The notes under the pieces are model-generated. The model worked only from the letters and a program-made list of their open reading frames with translations, did no database searches and was not told the DNA's origin. From contig CAJXZL010000003.1 in assembly GCA_913063165.1 (NCBI GenBank), forward strand, positions 25,185 to 89,184: DNA of 64,000 nt, written 5' to 3'. The number at the start of each line of letters is the position of its first letter. Position 1 is the stretch's first letter. The position numbers and the translations under genes are program-made. Positions 47,808-56,840 of this stretch are shown here, piece by piece. This stretch comes from an uncultured Saccharospirillaceae bacterium (GTDB taxonomy: Bacteria; Pseudomonadota; Gammaproteobacteria; Pseudomonadales; Natronospirillaceae).

Positions 47808-49088
47808 ATGACAACCGTGTCCCGTGCGCGGTTTGCAGGCAGCTATTACGACAGTAGTAGCTGCCGCTATCCTGATATTCCAACCCTTAATTCAGACCTC
47901 GATATCGATGTCGCCATAGTCGGCGGAGGCATTACCGGCCTCAGCACCGCTTTGCAGCTTGCAGACCGCGGTATCTCATCCGCTGTGTTTGAATCTGAAA
48001 CATTCGCCTTTGGCGCCTCTGGCCGAAGTGGCGGCCAATTGTTGGTTGGATTTAATGAATCCACTGCTGACCTCTCCCGGCTGGTAGGCAGCCAGGCGGC
48101 TGACCAGTTATGGCAATTGTCTATAGATGCTCTGGCCCTCACCCGTGATTATATTGGGCGCTACCAGATCGATTGCGATTTACAGCGGGGTGCATTAACC
48201 CTCGCCACCCATCACCCAAAACAGCGTCAGGCATTAATCCAGAATCAACGCGCGTTGGAAGAAAAAGGCATCGCCACACAACTGCTCGAAGGTGCTGCAT
48301 TGCGGGACGCCATCGATTCACCGCAATATTCCCTAGGGCTCATGGAGTCGACCAGCGGGCATCTGCATCCCAAGAATTACTGTCTTGGATTGGCACGGGC
48401 CGCCTTGTCTCGGGGCGTGCAACTCTTTGATCACAGCCCAATTGACCATGTGCAGACCGGTGATTCGATGCGGTTAACACGGGGCCCCCATCGCATTAGG
48501 GCGCAGCGTGTGGTGTTAGCTGGTAACGCCTATATCGGCAATCTTGTGCCAGAATTAGCCCGACCAATACTGCCGGTCACCAGCCATATCATCGCAACGG
48601 AACCCTTAACAACCCCACTGATAGCTTGCCAAGCTGCCTGTTCTGATCTGGCCTTTTTGTTACATTATTTCCGTATGAGCAACGATGGGCGTCTGTTGTT
48701 AGGCGGCAGGCCAGGTGTCTGGGGCAGGAATGAAGCAATGTCGACCCATATTTTACACCAACGCATGTGTCAGCTATTTCCGCAGTTAGCGCAGACCGCG
48801 ATTGATTATTCATGGGGTGGCAAGGTCGCTGTCACCCAACCGCAAATGCCCGATATTCGCCGGCTGTCACCCAACTTATGGGCCGCGCAGGGCTATAGCG
48901 GCCATGGCATGGCCCTCGCGGGTTTAGCTGGTCAGGTGATCGCTGGCGCTGTCGATGGCGACAATCAGGCGATCGCTTTGTTCGAACGCGTGCGCCACCA
49001 ACAATTTCCAACACATCCTGCAATACGATCCGGTCTCGCACAGTGGGGGATGCTGTGGTATCGAATTCGGGAACTCACTGGATTATAG
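47808..49088 (+). CDS. puuB: Gamma-glutamylputrescine oxidase (PuuB/PauB-like FAD oxidoreductase)
   Basis: 426-residue FAD-dependent amine oxidase of the DAO family. Oxidises gamma-glutamylputrescine to the aldehyde. Seen: dinucleotide-binding VDVAIVGGGITGLSTALQLADRG near residue 30, FGASGRSGGQLLVGF, LVLAGNAYIGNLVPELARPILPVTSHIIATEPL-type segment, YSWGGKVAVTQPQMPDI and AAQGYSGHGMALAGLAGQVIA at the C-terminus. Directly downstream of spuI, so its product is the likely substrate. Confidence 0.92.
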   Translation: MTTVSRARFAGSYYDSSSCRYPDIPTLNSDLDIDVAIVGGGITGLSTALQLADRGISSAVFESETFAFGASGRSGGQLLVGFNESTADLSRLVGSQAADQLWQLSIDALALTRDYIGRYQIDCDLQRGALTLATHHPKQRQALIQNQRALEEKGIATQLLEGAALRDAIDSPQYSLGLMESTSGHLHPKNYCLGLARAALSRGVQLFDHSPIDHVQTGDSMRLTRGPHRIRAQRVVLAGNAYIGNLVPELARPILPVTSHIIATEPLTTPLIACQAACSDLAFLLHYFRMSNDGRLLLGGRPGVWGRNEAMSTHILHQRMCQLFPQLAQTAIDYSWGGKVAVTQPQMPDIRRLSPNLWAAQGYSGHGMALAGLAGQVIAGAVDGDNQAIALFERVRHQQFPTHPAIRSGLAQWGMLWYRIRELTGL

Positions 49089-49204
49089 GAGCCCTGCAAA
49101 AAACGCCGTTCCGTCACAGTATTGTCAGTTTTATCTGAATCTCCCTATCCAACCGCGCTGGAATTTCGTATCCTGTTCTTTTGGCGCCTACGTTAGAGGG
49201 ATCT

Positions 49205-51031
49205 ATGCTGCGTTTCTTAATTGCTTTGTTATTGTTCTCAACGAGTTTGCTGGCGGATCAAGTTTCTGATTTTTCGAAAAAAGTGAATCTCTATGAACGC
49301 GGCGTGGTGTTCGAAAACGCGCAAACGCCAATGTCTATTGAGGCCATTTTGGCCCTGCCTAATTCACAATGGTCTGCCCCCGCTTCTGCCAATTTCGACC
49401 AGACGTTTTCAACGTCTGAATTCTGGTTTCGCGCGCCCTTAGATTGGGCAAACTACAACGATTCCCATGTCAACATCGTCGCGGAAATGCCGGTTCAAGA
49501 TTATATTGATCTGTGGTTTATAGACGCTAACAACCAGGTTGTGTCGGAATACCACACAGGGGATCGGTTGCCGTTATCAGCCCGCCCCAATAAAGGCCGA
49601 TTCTTTTCTTTTCCCATTCCTGATCATTCTGCCGAAGGTTATGAGGTCGTCATTCGACTCGATACCCACGACGGCCTATTTGAGCCCGGTCCTTTGGTAA
49701 TGCAGTCTGTCGACAGCTTTACAGTAAGCAATCTATTTGAATTTTTTATATACGGATTCTTGTATGGCGGTCTGATTTGGATCGGCAGCTATAACCTCTT
49801 GCTGTATATTTCGCATCGCGATATACGCTTCTTAAAATACGCTGGCTATATCGCCTGCTTTGTTATCTTTCACTTTAGCTTCCGTGGTTTTGCAGCCATT
49901 TATTGGTGGACAGATAACACCTGGTGGTCAAATCAAGTAAAACCCATAGCGGTCATTTTGGTGTACATGATGCTGTATCTGTTCGGTACAGACATGCTGA
50001 ACACTCGGGTTAACTTTCCCAAATCCCACCGCATTTACCAGCTCTTGATTGCCACCCTAGCGATCCCCTTGTTTCTTGCGATCAGCGGTTCTTCAGCGCT
50101 AACCTATCGTTATTTGTCACCACAGGCCTTATTGGTCCTGTTTGGCATGCTGTATTTTGCGATCAGGGGCACGATCAATGGCGACCGCGTGTCTAAGATT
50201 TTCTTGGCAGCCTGGGGCGTTTTACTCGCCAGCACCATTGTCTATATCTTTAGAATACTGGGCTGGATTTCGCCTAGCTTTTGGGTGTACCACGCGGTAG
50301 ATATCGGTGCTGGTATCGAAAGCCTCTTATTGGCCTTTGCTTTGGGCGAGAAATTGAATCAATTAGCCGCTGAAAAAGATGCCAGCAATTTGAAACTTTT
50401 GGCCTCAACGTGGGAGCTCAACCACAATCTTGAAGAGAATGTGAACATCCGCACACAGGAGCTAAAAGATCTGAATAAGAAACTCATTTGGACCAACCTC
50501 AAGCTACAGCAGCTGTCAGATACTGATCCCCTGACTGGTCTGATGAATAGACGCCAATTTGGCAAACGTTTTAAAGAAGATATTGCTCGCAGTAGCCGGA
50601 TGGGCACGCCGCTGGTCTTTCATATCATTGATATCGATTACTTTAAGAAACTCAATGACGCCCTCGGACACGAATCAGGCGACCATGCTTTACAAGCATT
50701 CGCAAAACTGATGCAGGAGCATTGGATCAGGGAATCCGATTCCATCTACCGTTTGGGCGGTGAAGAATTTGGTATCCTCCATCCATGCTCGACCGACAGC
50801 GACATCGACGGCCATGTTGCCCAGTTTTTTACAGCACTGGCGGACGCGAACATCGCACATCCTAAAGGGCTACACAAACGCCTTACCTGTTCAATTGGGT
50901 CCGTCAAGGTGACGTGTGATCCAGACACCACAATGGATCAGATATACAATCTAGCTGATGCCGCTTTATATGAGGCAAAGCAGTCAGGTCGAGACAGATT
51001 GGTGTTGCGCAAGCTTCCTATAGTCGATTAA
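49205..51031 (+). CDS. 7TMR-DISM membrane diguanylate cyclase
   Basis: About 608 residues. Signal peptide MLRFLIALLLFSTSLLADQ, then a periplasmic 7TMR-DISM type extracellular domain (jelly-roll, about residues 25-175), seven hydrophobic segments (about 180-390), a coiled-coil linker, and a C-terminal GGDEF domain starting DPLTGLMNRRQFGKRF. The active-site motif is GGEEFG, and an allosteric I-site RESD lies exactly five residues before it, so it should be an active, product-inhibited cyclic-di-GMP synthase. AGAGGG precedes the ATG. It lies between puuB and puuC on the same strand, suggesting that it responds to the polyamine status or is carried along with the cluster. Confidence 0.92.
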   Translation: MLRFLIALLLFSTSLLADQVSDFSKKVNLYERGVVFENAQTPMSIEAILALPNSQWSAPASANFDQTFSTSEFWFRAPLDWANYNDSHVNIVAEMPVQDYIDLWFIDANNQVVSEYHTGDRLPLSARPNKGRFFSFPIPDHSAEGYEVVIRLDTHDGLFEPGPLVMQSVDSFTVSNLFEFFIYGFLYGGLIWIGSYNLLLYISHRDIRFLKYAGYIACFVIFHFSFRGFAAIYWWTDNTWWSNQVKPIAVILVYMMLYLFGTDMLNTRVNFPKSHRIYQLLIATLAIPLFLAISGSSALTYRYLSPQALLVLFGMLYFAIRGTINGDRVSKIFLAAWGVLLASTIVYIFRILGWISPSFWVYHAVDIGAGIESLLLAFALGEKLNQLAAEKDASNLKLLASTWELNHNLEENVNIRTQELKDLNKKLIWTNLKLQQLSDTDPLTGLMNRRQFGKRFKEDIARSSRMGTPLVFHIIDIDYFKKLNDALGHESGDHALQAFAKLMQEHWIRESDSIYRLGGEEFGILHPCSTDSDIDGHVAQFFTALADANIAHPKGLHKRLTCSIGSVKVTCDPDTTMDQIYNLADAALYEAKQSGRDRLVLRKLPIVD

Positions 51032-51228
51032 ACAGGGCTGCCGTGGTGTCGGACCAATGGCCATCCGCGCCCCATTGAGCTGCCGCCCCTTGCTTGCCAT
51101 CCGTTGTAAAAAATGAACATATACACCAAATATCCGCGACAATTAGCCGTTTTTCACATAAAGTGTGCGTTATATTGAACCCTTGGGCGGTTTTTTGTCG
51201 TGCCGCACCATTTTTGTAGGAGATATTT

Positions 51229-52725
51229 ATGTCCGTCCGTGATCTAAATTTTTGGCAAGAGAAAGCAAAAGCCCTCACCATTGAAGGTCGCGCCCTCATT
51301 GGCGGTGATATGGTTGATTCCCTATCGGGAGCGACCTTTGATTGCCACAGCCCTATTGATGGCCGATTGCTAACGCAAGTCGCCAGTTGTGACACGGCTG
51401 ATGCTGACCGTGCGGTGTCTGTTGCCCGCGCTGCTTTTGATAGTGGTGTATGGTCTCAATTGCCGCCGGTCGTTCGTAAAAAAATCATGCTCAAGTTTGC
51501 AAACCTCATTGACGCTAATCGCGATGAATTGGCACTGCTAGAAACCCTCGATATGGGTAAGCCCATTGGTGATTCATTGGCTGTCGATGTGCCAGCAACC
51601 GCGCGCTGTATCCGTTGGTGCGCAGAAGCCGTTGATAAAGTTTTTGGCGAAGTAGCACCCACCAGTCCGAACGAATTGGGCCTAGTCACACAAGAAGCGA
51701 TTGGCGTTGTTGCTGCCATCGTGCCTTGGAATTTCCCGATGATCATGGCTTCCTGGAAGCTAGGTCCCGCATTGGCTACCGGTAATTCAGTGGTCCTAAA
51801 GCCATCTGAAAAATCGCCATTGACCGCCATCCGCTTAGGTCAGTTGGCGCTTGAAGCTGGTATTCCAGCAGGCGTATTTAACGTGGTGCCTGGCTTTGGT
51901 CAGTCGATTGGCCATGCACTTGCGATGCACATGGACGTCGATTGTTTGGTTTTCACCGGCTCCACTGGTGTAGCCAAGCAGTTATTCATTTGTTCTGGCC
52001 AGTCCAACATGAAACGGGTTTGGGTAGAAGCGGGTGGTAAGTCACCTAACATCGTATTCGCTGACGCACCGGATCTGGAAGAAGCTGCTGAAGTAGCCGC
52101 ATTGGCAATCGCCTACAACCAGGGAGAAGTCTGTACTGCGGGTTCTCGTTTGCTGGTTGAAGACAGCATTGCCGATGCCTTTGTGGCACGCGTCAACCAC
52201 TACATGAAAGCCTGGCAGCCGGGCAATCCTTTGGACCCCAATACCAAGTGTGGTGCCATTGTTGACAACCTGCAGTTGGACCGTGTGGCCTCCTATATTG
52301 AAGCAGGCAGCGACGGCGGCGCAACATTGACTTCTGGCGGTATCAAGCCTTCCGTCGTAGACGGTGGTTGCTATGTACAGCCCACGGTATTTGACCACGT
52401 CACCAACGACATGAAGATTGCCAAAGAAGAAATTTTTGGCCCGGTGCTTGCCGTCATTCGATTCAGTACCGAAGCAGAAGCGATTCAGATTGCCAATGAT
52501 ACCGAATACGGTTTGGCCGCTGGCATTTGGACCCGAGACCTCGGCCGTGCACACCGAGTTGCCAAGGCGGTTCGTGCTGGATCTGTGTGGGTGAACCAAT
52601 ATGATGGTGGCGATATGACCGCGCCATTTGGTGGCTTTAAGCAAAGTGGTAACGGACGCGACAAGTCGCTACATGCCTTTGACAAGTACACTGAAACCAA
52701 GGCTACCTGGATAAAGCTGAGCTAA
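51229..52725 (+). CDS. puuC: Gamma-glutamyl-gamma-aminobutyraldehyde dehydrogenase (PuuC/PauC-like)
   Basis: 498-residue NAD(P)-dependent aldehyde dehydrogenase. Seen: GVVAAIVPWNFPMIMASWKLGPALATGNSVVLKPSEKSP, VFTGSTGVAKQLF, VEAGGKSPNIVFADAPDLEEAA with the catalytic Glu, NQGEVCTAGSRLLVE with the catalytic Cys, and KEEIFGPVLAV. Its resemblance to PuuC/KauB and its position in the polyamine island support oxidation of gamma-glutamyl-aminobutyraldehyde, the step between PuuB and SpuA. GGAGATATTT precedes the ATG. A terminator follows. Confidence 0.92.
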   Translation: MSVRDLNFWQEKAKALTIEGRALIGGDMVDSLSGATFDCHSPIDGRLLTQVASCDTADADRAVSVARAAFDSGVWSQLPPVVRKKIMLKFANLIDANRDELALLETLDMGKPIGDSLAVDVPATARCIRWCAEAVDKVFGEVAPTSPNELGLVTQEAIGVVAAIVPWNFPMIMASWKLGPALATGNSVVLKPSEKSPLTAIRLGQLALEAGIPAGVFNVVPGFGQSIGHALAMHMDVDCLVFTGSTGVAKQLFICSGQSNMKRVWVEAGGKSPNIVFADAPDLEEAAEVAALAIAYNQGEVCTAGSRLLVEDSIADAFVARVNHYMKAWQPGNPLDPNTKCGAIVDNLQLDRVASYIEAGSDGGATLTSGGIKPSVVDGGCYVQPTVFDHVTNDMKIAKEEIFGPVLAVIRFSTEAEAIQIANDTEYGLAAGIWTRDLGRAHRVAKAVRAGSVWVNQYDGGDMTAPFGGFKQSGNGRDKSLHAFDKYTETKATWIKLS

Positions 52726-52744
52726 TCCGGCGCAAAAAAGCCTT

Positions 52745-52790
52745 TAAGCCCGCGCGTGTCTGCTTTGGATGCGCGTGGGCTTATTACTTT
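52745..52790 (+). terminator. Intrinsic terminator after puuC
   Basis: TAAGCCCGCGCG (52745-52756) and CGCGTGGGCTTA (52772-52783) form a 12-bp stem with one G-T pair and a 15-base loop, followed by TTACTTTT. The U-tract is interrupted but the stem is strong. Confidence 0.8.
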
Positions 52791-52929
52791 TAAGCGAGGC
52801 CCGTTACGAAAATTATCTATAAACCGCACGGTAGCAACTTCATTTTTAGCGCCCTAATGGTTATTCTGGTTTCCTTAGACTGAGATTGATACCACACGTG
52901 TTCAATGTGCACCCAATAAGAGATACCAC

Positions 52930-53667
52930 ATGCCAACCACCCTCAGCGTGAACCTGAATAAAATTGCCCTGTTGCGTAACAGCCGGGGCCGCGACTTTCC
53001 TAGCCTCACTGATTTCGGTCGGCTGGCTTTAACACAGGGTGCCAGAGGATTGACCATTCACCCCCGTCCAGATCAGCGCCATGCGCGCTATGACGACATT
53101 GCGTCACTGGCCGCATTGATCACAGAATTCCCAGGGTCTGAGTTGAATATTGAAGGCAACCCGACCCCCGAGTTTATTGACATCGTGATACAGGCACGAC
53201 CCGCCCAATGTACGCTGGTACCAGATGATCCCAATCAGCTAACATCAGACCATGGCTATGATGTCGATACCGATGGTGCTTTTTTAAAACCGATCATTGC
53301 ACGGCTGCAAGCGGCAGGCATTCGGGTATCTTTGTTTATGGATCCAGACCCAAGCGCCATGGCCAAAGCTGCCGCTTTGGGTACTGATCGTGTCGAGTTA
53401 TATACCGAACATTGGGCAGAGTCGTTTCACACACCCGATCAGGATCGCGTATTGGCACAGTTCAGAGAAACCGCCGCCGCAGCGCAAGCCGCTGGAATGG
53501 GCGTTAACGCTGGCCATGATCTAGACTTACACAATGTGGCGGATTTTTTGACCATCCCTGGCATTGACGAGGTATCCATTGGTCACGCGTTGACCATCGA
53601 AGCGCTCTATCAGGGCTATGGTGCGGTCGTAAAACAGTATGTTGGCATCTGTAACGACTCTGCCTAG
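52930..53667 (+). CDS. pdxJ: Pyridoxine 5'-phosphate synthase
   Basis: Final ring-closing step of de novo vitamin B6 synthesis; 245-residue TIM barrel. Seen: LSVNLNKIALLRNSRG, LTIHPRPDQRHARYDD (with the active-site His), FPGSELNIEGNPTPEFI, CTLVPDDPNQLTSDHGYD, VSLFMDPDP, VELYTEHWA, AGMGVNAGHDLDLHNV and EVSIGHALTIEALYQG. It is usually with recO/era/acpS in gammaproteobacteria; here it stands alone after the polyamine island, whose aminotransferase needs PLP. Confidence 0.95.
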   Translation: MPTTLSVNLNKIALLRNSRGRDFPSLTDFGRLALTQGARGLTIHPRPDQRHARYDDIASLAALITEFPGSELNIEGNPTPEFIDIVIQARPAQCTLVPDDPNQLTSDHGYDVDTDGAFLKPIIARLQAAGIRVSLFMDPDPSAMAKAAALGTDRVELYTEHWAESFHTPDQDRVLAQFRETAAAAQAAGMGVNAGHDLDLHNVADFLTIPGIDEVSIGHALTIEALYQGYGAVVKQYVGICNDSA

Positions 53668-53701
53668 TAGGCGCTTTTTAAACCAACCATTGGAGGTGGC
53701 C

Positions 53702-54634
53702 ATGCAATACGATGAAGATTTTCTAGACAGTGAATTTGGTTATTCGATTCCCTATCGTGCATGGCGCTGTCGCCGTCCAGTGGCTACTGTTTTATTCGTC
53801 CATGGCATGGCGGAACATGCTGGACGCTATGCTGAGTTCGGTGAGGCCCTAACCGACCAAAACATCAATTTGGTTGCCTTTGATTTACCTGGACACGGTG
53901 AACATTGCGATGAGCACCTGATTGGCAAACCGTCAGGCTGGGACACTTTGATCGAAACGGTCCTGTGCATGCACGCACAGAGCCTCGCGTGGGAACCGGA
54001 TGCGCCGATCTTTTTGATGGGGCATTCCTTGGGTGCGGTTATCTGCCTCGACCTGCTAACACGGTATCCCACGTTACCCTTAGCCGGCGCCGTCATTTCT
54101 GGGATCGGCTTCGCACGACAATTCGAGTTAAAACAAGGTCTTCTTGTTGCAAAATTTGAACGTTGGCGCCTAGGGGCTCAGGGCAATAGCACGCTGCTGA
54201 ATACCCTCAGCTTTAAGAAATGGAACAAGGGCTTTCGACCTAACCACTCGGAATTCGATTGGCTAAGCCGGAATGTAGATGCGGTCAATGGCTATATCGA
54301 AGATCCTTATTGCGGATTTCAGGTGTCAAACCAGTTATGGATTGATGCGTTGGAAGCCAATCTGCGGTTCATAGCCGCCGATGGTCTATCTTCCATCAAG
54401 AACGCACTGCCGATGTTGATAGCGGCAGGTGAACAGGACCCGGTTAGTCGTTTTGGTGAGGGCACGAAACAGTTGGTAGAGGCACTGGTAGGCGACAACA
54501 TGACCGATGTGTCACTCAAACTATACCCTGGCGCCCGCCATGAATTACTTTTTGAGAACAATAAATCCGACGTTATGGCCGATTATGCGGCCTGGATAAC
54601 GGCAAGAATCCCAACTGCCGTTGCGGCTGAGTAA
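53702..54634 (+). CDS. Alpha/beta hydrolase (lysophospholipase/monoacylglycerol lipase-like)
   Basis: 310 residues, serine hydrolase of the Hydrolase_4 (PldB-like) group. Seen: TVLFVHGMAEHAGRYAEFGEAL (oxyanion-hole HGMAEH), AFDLPGHGEHC, nucleophile elbow FLMGHSLGAVICLDLL with the catalytic Ser, IAAGEQDPVSRFGEG with the acidic residue, and YPGARHELLFE with the catalytic His. GGAGGTGG lies before the chosen ATG (53702). Substrate inferred to be a lysophospholipid or monoglyceride. Confidence 0.88.
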   Translation: MQYDEDFLDSEFGYSIPYRAWRCRRPVATVLFVHGMAEHAGRYAEFGEALTDQNINLVAFDLPGHGEHCDEHLIGKPSGWDTLIETVLCMHAQSLAWEPDAPIFLMGHSLGAVICLDLLTRYPTLPLAGAVISGIGFARQFELKQGLLVAKFERWRLGAQGNSTLLNTLSFKKWNKGFRPNHSEFDWLSRNVDAVNGYIEDPYCGFQVSNQLWIDALEANLRFIAADGLSSIKNALPMLIAAGEQDPVSRFGEGTKQLVEALVGDNMTDVSLKLYPGARHELLFENNKSDVMADYAAWITARIPTAVAAE

Positions 54635-54813
54635 GCCAGAGATATTGGGAACCAACGAAGCCTGCAACAGCGGTGGTCTGCTGGGTGTCAACATAACCGA
54701 CCATTATTGTCAGGTTTAATTTTAGGCTAAAAGCGTTTGGCGTTGCATTGGTGATTGATTTATATACAATTCACGCCCCTTATTTTTAGTCGCCAACCAT
54801 AGGCAAACATGTG

Positions 54814-56613
54814 ATGAATACCCTATCTTTTAAAGACCTGCAGTTATCCGAACCAGTTATGAAAGCACTGGCTAGCGTGGGATATGAGCAGCCAAGCCCA
54901 ATTCAGGCGCAGAGCATCCCACCCTTGTTAGCAGGAAGAGATATTCTCGGTATCGCTCAAACAGGTACCGGCAAAACAGCCGCATTCGCATTGCCTTTGT
55001 TGTGCACCATTGATTCTTCGGCCAAAAAGCCACAAGCCATCGTATTGACTCCAACCCGTGAGTTGGCGATTCAGGTAGCGGAAGCCTTTCAAAAATATGC
55101 TGCGCATATCAAAGGTTTTCACGTACTGCCTATCTATGGTGGCCAAGACATGCGCGTACAGTTGCGTGCGTTAAGCCGTCCTGTGCACGTTATTGTGGGC
55201 ACGCCCGGTCGTGTGATGGACCACCTGCGCAAAGGCAGCTTGGACCTACAAGACCTGAAGACCGTTGTACTAGACGAAGCCGACGAAATGCTTCGTATGG
55301 GCTTCATCGATGACGTTCAGTGGATTTTGGAGCACACGCCTAAAGAGCGACAGGTTGCTTTGTTTTCAGCCACGATGCCGAAACCGATTCAAAAGGTCAC
55401 TGAGCAGTATTTGAAAAACCCGGTCGAAATCCGTATTACCCCAGAATCAAAAACAGTAGAGCGCATTGAACAGCGCTTTATGATGGTGCAGCAAAACCGA
55501 AAATTAGACGCCATTACCCGATTGATGGAAGTAGAAGTATTTGATGCGGCGATTATTTTCGTTCGCACCAAAACAGCTACCCAAGAATTGGCAGAGAAAT
55601 TAGAAGCCCGTGGTTATTCAGCGGCAGCGCTCAACGGTGACATGAACCAAACCCAGCGTGAAAAAACCGTAAACGGCTTAAAAAAGGGCAAGTTGGATAT
55701 CCTAGTGGCTACCGATATTGCAGCCCGTGGTTTGGACGTTGAACGTATTACTCACGTGATTAACTATGACATCCCTTATGACAGTGAAGCCTATGTACAC
55801 CGTATCGGTCGTACAGGTCGCGCTGGCCGTGAAGGTAAAGCCATTATCATTATCACACCACGTGAACAACGCTTGTTGCGTACAATCGAAGCGCAAATTA
55901 AGGCACCGATCGGTGAGTACAAGCTGCCTTCTGCTGCAGAAGTCAGTGCCTCGCGTATTGCTGCATTCAAAACAGAATTGATTGCGACCATCGCGTCAGT
56001 CTCTGGTCGTCCAGAGCAAGAAGCATTGCAAGACTTGGTTGTAGATTTACATGAAAACCATGGCCTAGAGCCTTTGGATATTGCGACCACCCTAGCGTGG
56101 ATGGCACAACAGGAAAATCCGTTGTTCGTTGAAGCGGGCATCGATGACTTTGTTGTTGATCCAAGCAATGCCCGTCGTGAGCGTCCAAATGACCGTGGCG
56201 ATCGCAATGACCGTGGTGACCGTAATCGCAACCCGCGTGAAGACCGCGTTCGTCGTGACCGCTCACCTACTCCGGGCACCACCACTTATCGTCTAGCGGT
56301 TGGCCGCACCGATGGTGCACGTCCTGGTGACATCGTTGGCGCGATTGCCAATGAAGCCGGAATTGATAGCGCCAATATCGGCAGCATTCGTTTGGCTGAC
56401 ACGTTCAGTACCATTGAGCTGCCGGAGTCTATGTCATCTGACCTCTTGAACAAAATTCGCAAGATTCGTGTGCGCAACCGTGAATTGGATATCCGTGAGT
56501 GGAGCGACAAGCCACCAGCGCGTCGTGAAGGCGGCTCGCGTGATAACAAATCAGGCGGCGGTTACAAGGGCAAAAACCCAAGTTCACGCGGCGCACCGCG
56601 AGATCGGTCATAA
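54814..56613 (+). CDS. deaD: DEAD-box RNA helicase with DbpA-type RNA-binding domain (CsdA/DeaD-like)
   Basis: 599-residue ATP-dependent RNA helicase for ribosome assembly and mRNA turnover, often cold-induced. Seen in order: Q motif FKDLQLSEPVMKALASVGYEQPSPIQ, Walker A AQTGTGKT, PTRELAIQVAE, TPGRVMDH, VLDEADEM, SATMP, FVRTKTATQELAE, ATDIAARGLDVERI and HRIGRTGRAG. An Arg/Asp-rich linker (about residues 445-485) follows, then a DbpA RNA-binding fold (TTYRLAVGRTDGARPGDIVGAI) and a basic C-terminal tail. A GTG at 54811 directly precedes the ATG. The 179-base 5' region is compatible with a long cold-shock-type leader, but no specific element was identified. Confidence 0.94.
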   Translation: MNTLSFKDLQLSEPVMKALASVGYEQPSPIQAQSIPPLLAGRDILGIAQTGTGKTAAFALPLLCTIDSSAKKPQAIVLTPTRELAIQVAEAFQKYAAHIKGFHVLPIYGGQDMRVQLRALSRPVHVIVGTPGRVMDHLRKGSLDLQDLKTVVLDEADEMLRMGFIDDVQWILEHTPKERQVALFSATMPKPIQKVTEQYLKNPVEIRITPESKTVERIEQRFMMVQQNRKLDAITRLMEVEVFDAAIIFVRTKTATQELAEKLEARGYSAAALNGDMNQTQREKTVNGLKKGKLDILVATDIAARGLDVERITHVINYDIPYDSEAYVHRIGRTGRAGREGKAIIIITPREQRLLRTIEAQIKAPIGEYKLPSAAEVSASRIAAFKTELIATIASVSGRPEQEALQDLVVDLHENHGLEPLDIATTLAWMAQQENPLFVEAGIDDFVVDPSNARRERPNDRGDRNDRGDRNRNPREDRVRRDRSPTPGTTTYRLAVGRTDGARPGDIVGAIANEAGIDSANIGSIRLADTFSTIELPESMSSDLLNKIRKIRVRNRELDIREWSDKPPARREGGSRDNKSGGGYKGKNPSSRGAPRDRS

Positions 56614-56631
56614 TCTGACCAGTACACCACT

Positions 56632-56658
56632 AAAAAAACCGGCTTAGGCCGGTTTTTT
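56632..56658. terminator. Intrinsic terminator after deaD
   Basis: A symmetrical hairpin, AAAAAACCGGC / GCCGGTTTTTT around a TTAG loop, lies 20 bases past the deaD stop and is followed by AT. Strong rho-independent terminator; A- and T-runs make it bidirectional. Confidence 0.93.
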
Positions 56659-56768
56659 ATTGCCCCATCCTCGGCGCGGCCATCACCTGCGTATCCCACC
56701 ACCGTCGTTTGACATACCGATGGGCTGGATACCGCCTCGCTCGCATCATCCCCAACCGCTCACACAGC
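56657..56768 (-). pseudogene. Coding-like fragment or dispersed-repeat remnant next to octamer array
   Basis: On the minus strand an open frame without a usable upstream start reads ...ERLGMMRARRYPAHRYVK, continues with two Trp residues, and ends TQVMAAPRMGQ at a TAA (56657-56659) inside the deaD terminator. The plus strand is also open over much of the same stretch. That is more typical of a dispersed intergenic repeat than of a true gene remnant. The frame runs on into the octamer array and stops at a TAG just beyond it. I do not recognise a family. Confidence 0.3.
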
Positions 56769-56840
56769 CGAATAGCCGAATAGCCGAATAGCCGAATAGC
56801 CGAATAGCCGAATAGCCGAATAGCCGAATAGCCGAATAGC
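56769..56840. repeat. Nine perfect tandem copies of octamer CGAATAGC
   Basis: CGAATAGC is repeated nine times without a mismatch (72 bases), with a partial AGC copy before it and CG after it. On the plus strand every frame meets TAG within 24 bases. On the minus strand (unit GCTATTCG) the array is open in all frames and encodes AIRLFGYS repeats. Such perfect short repeats usually vary in copy number by replication slippage. Confidence 0.97.

Noticed and set aside
56769..56840. CRISPR-like array
   Set aside because: Units are 8 bases, directly abutting, with no spacers; it is a simple tandem repeat.
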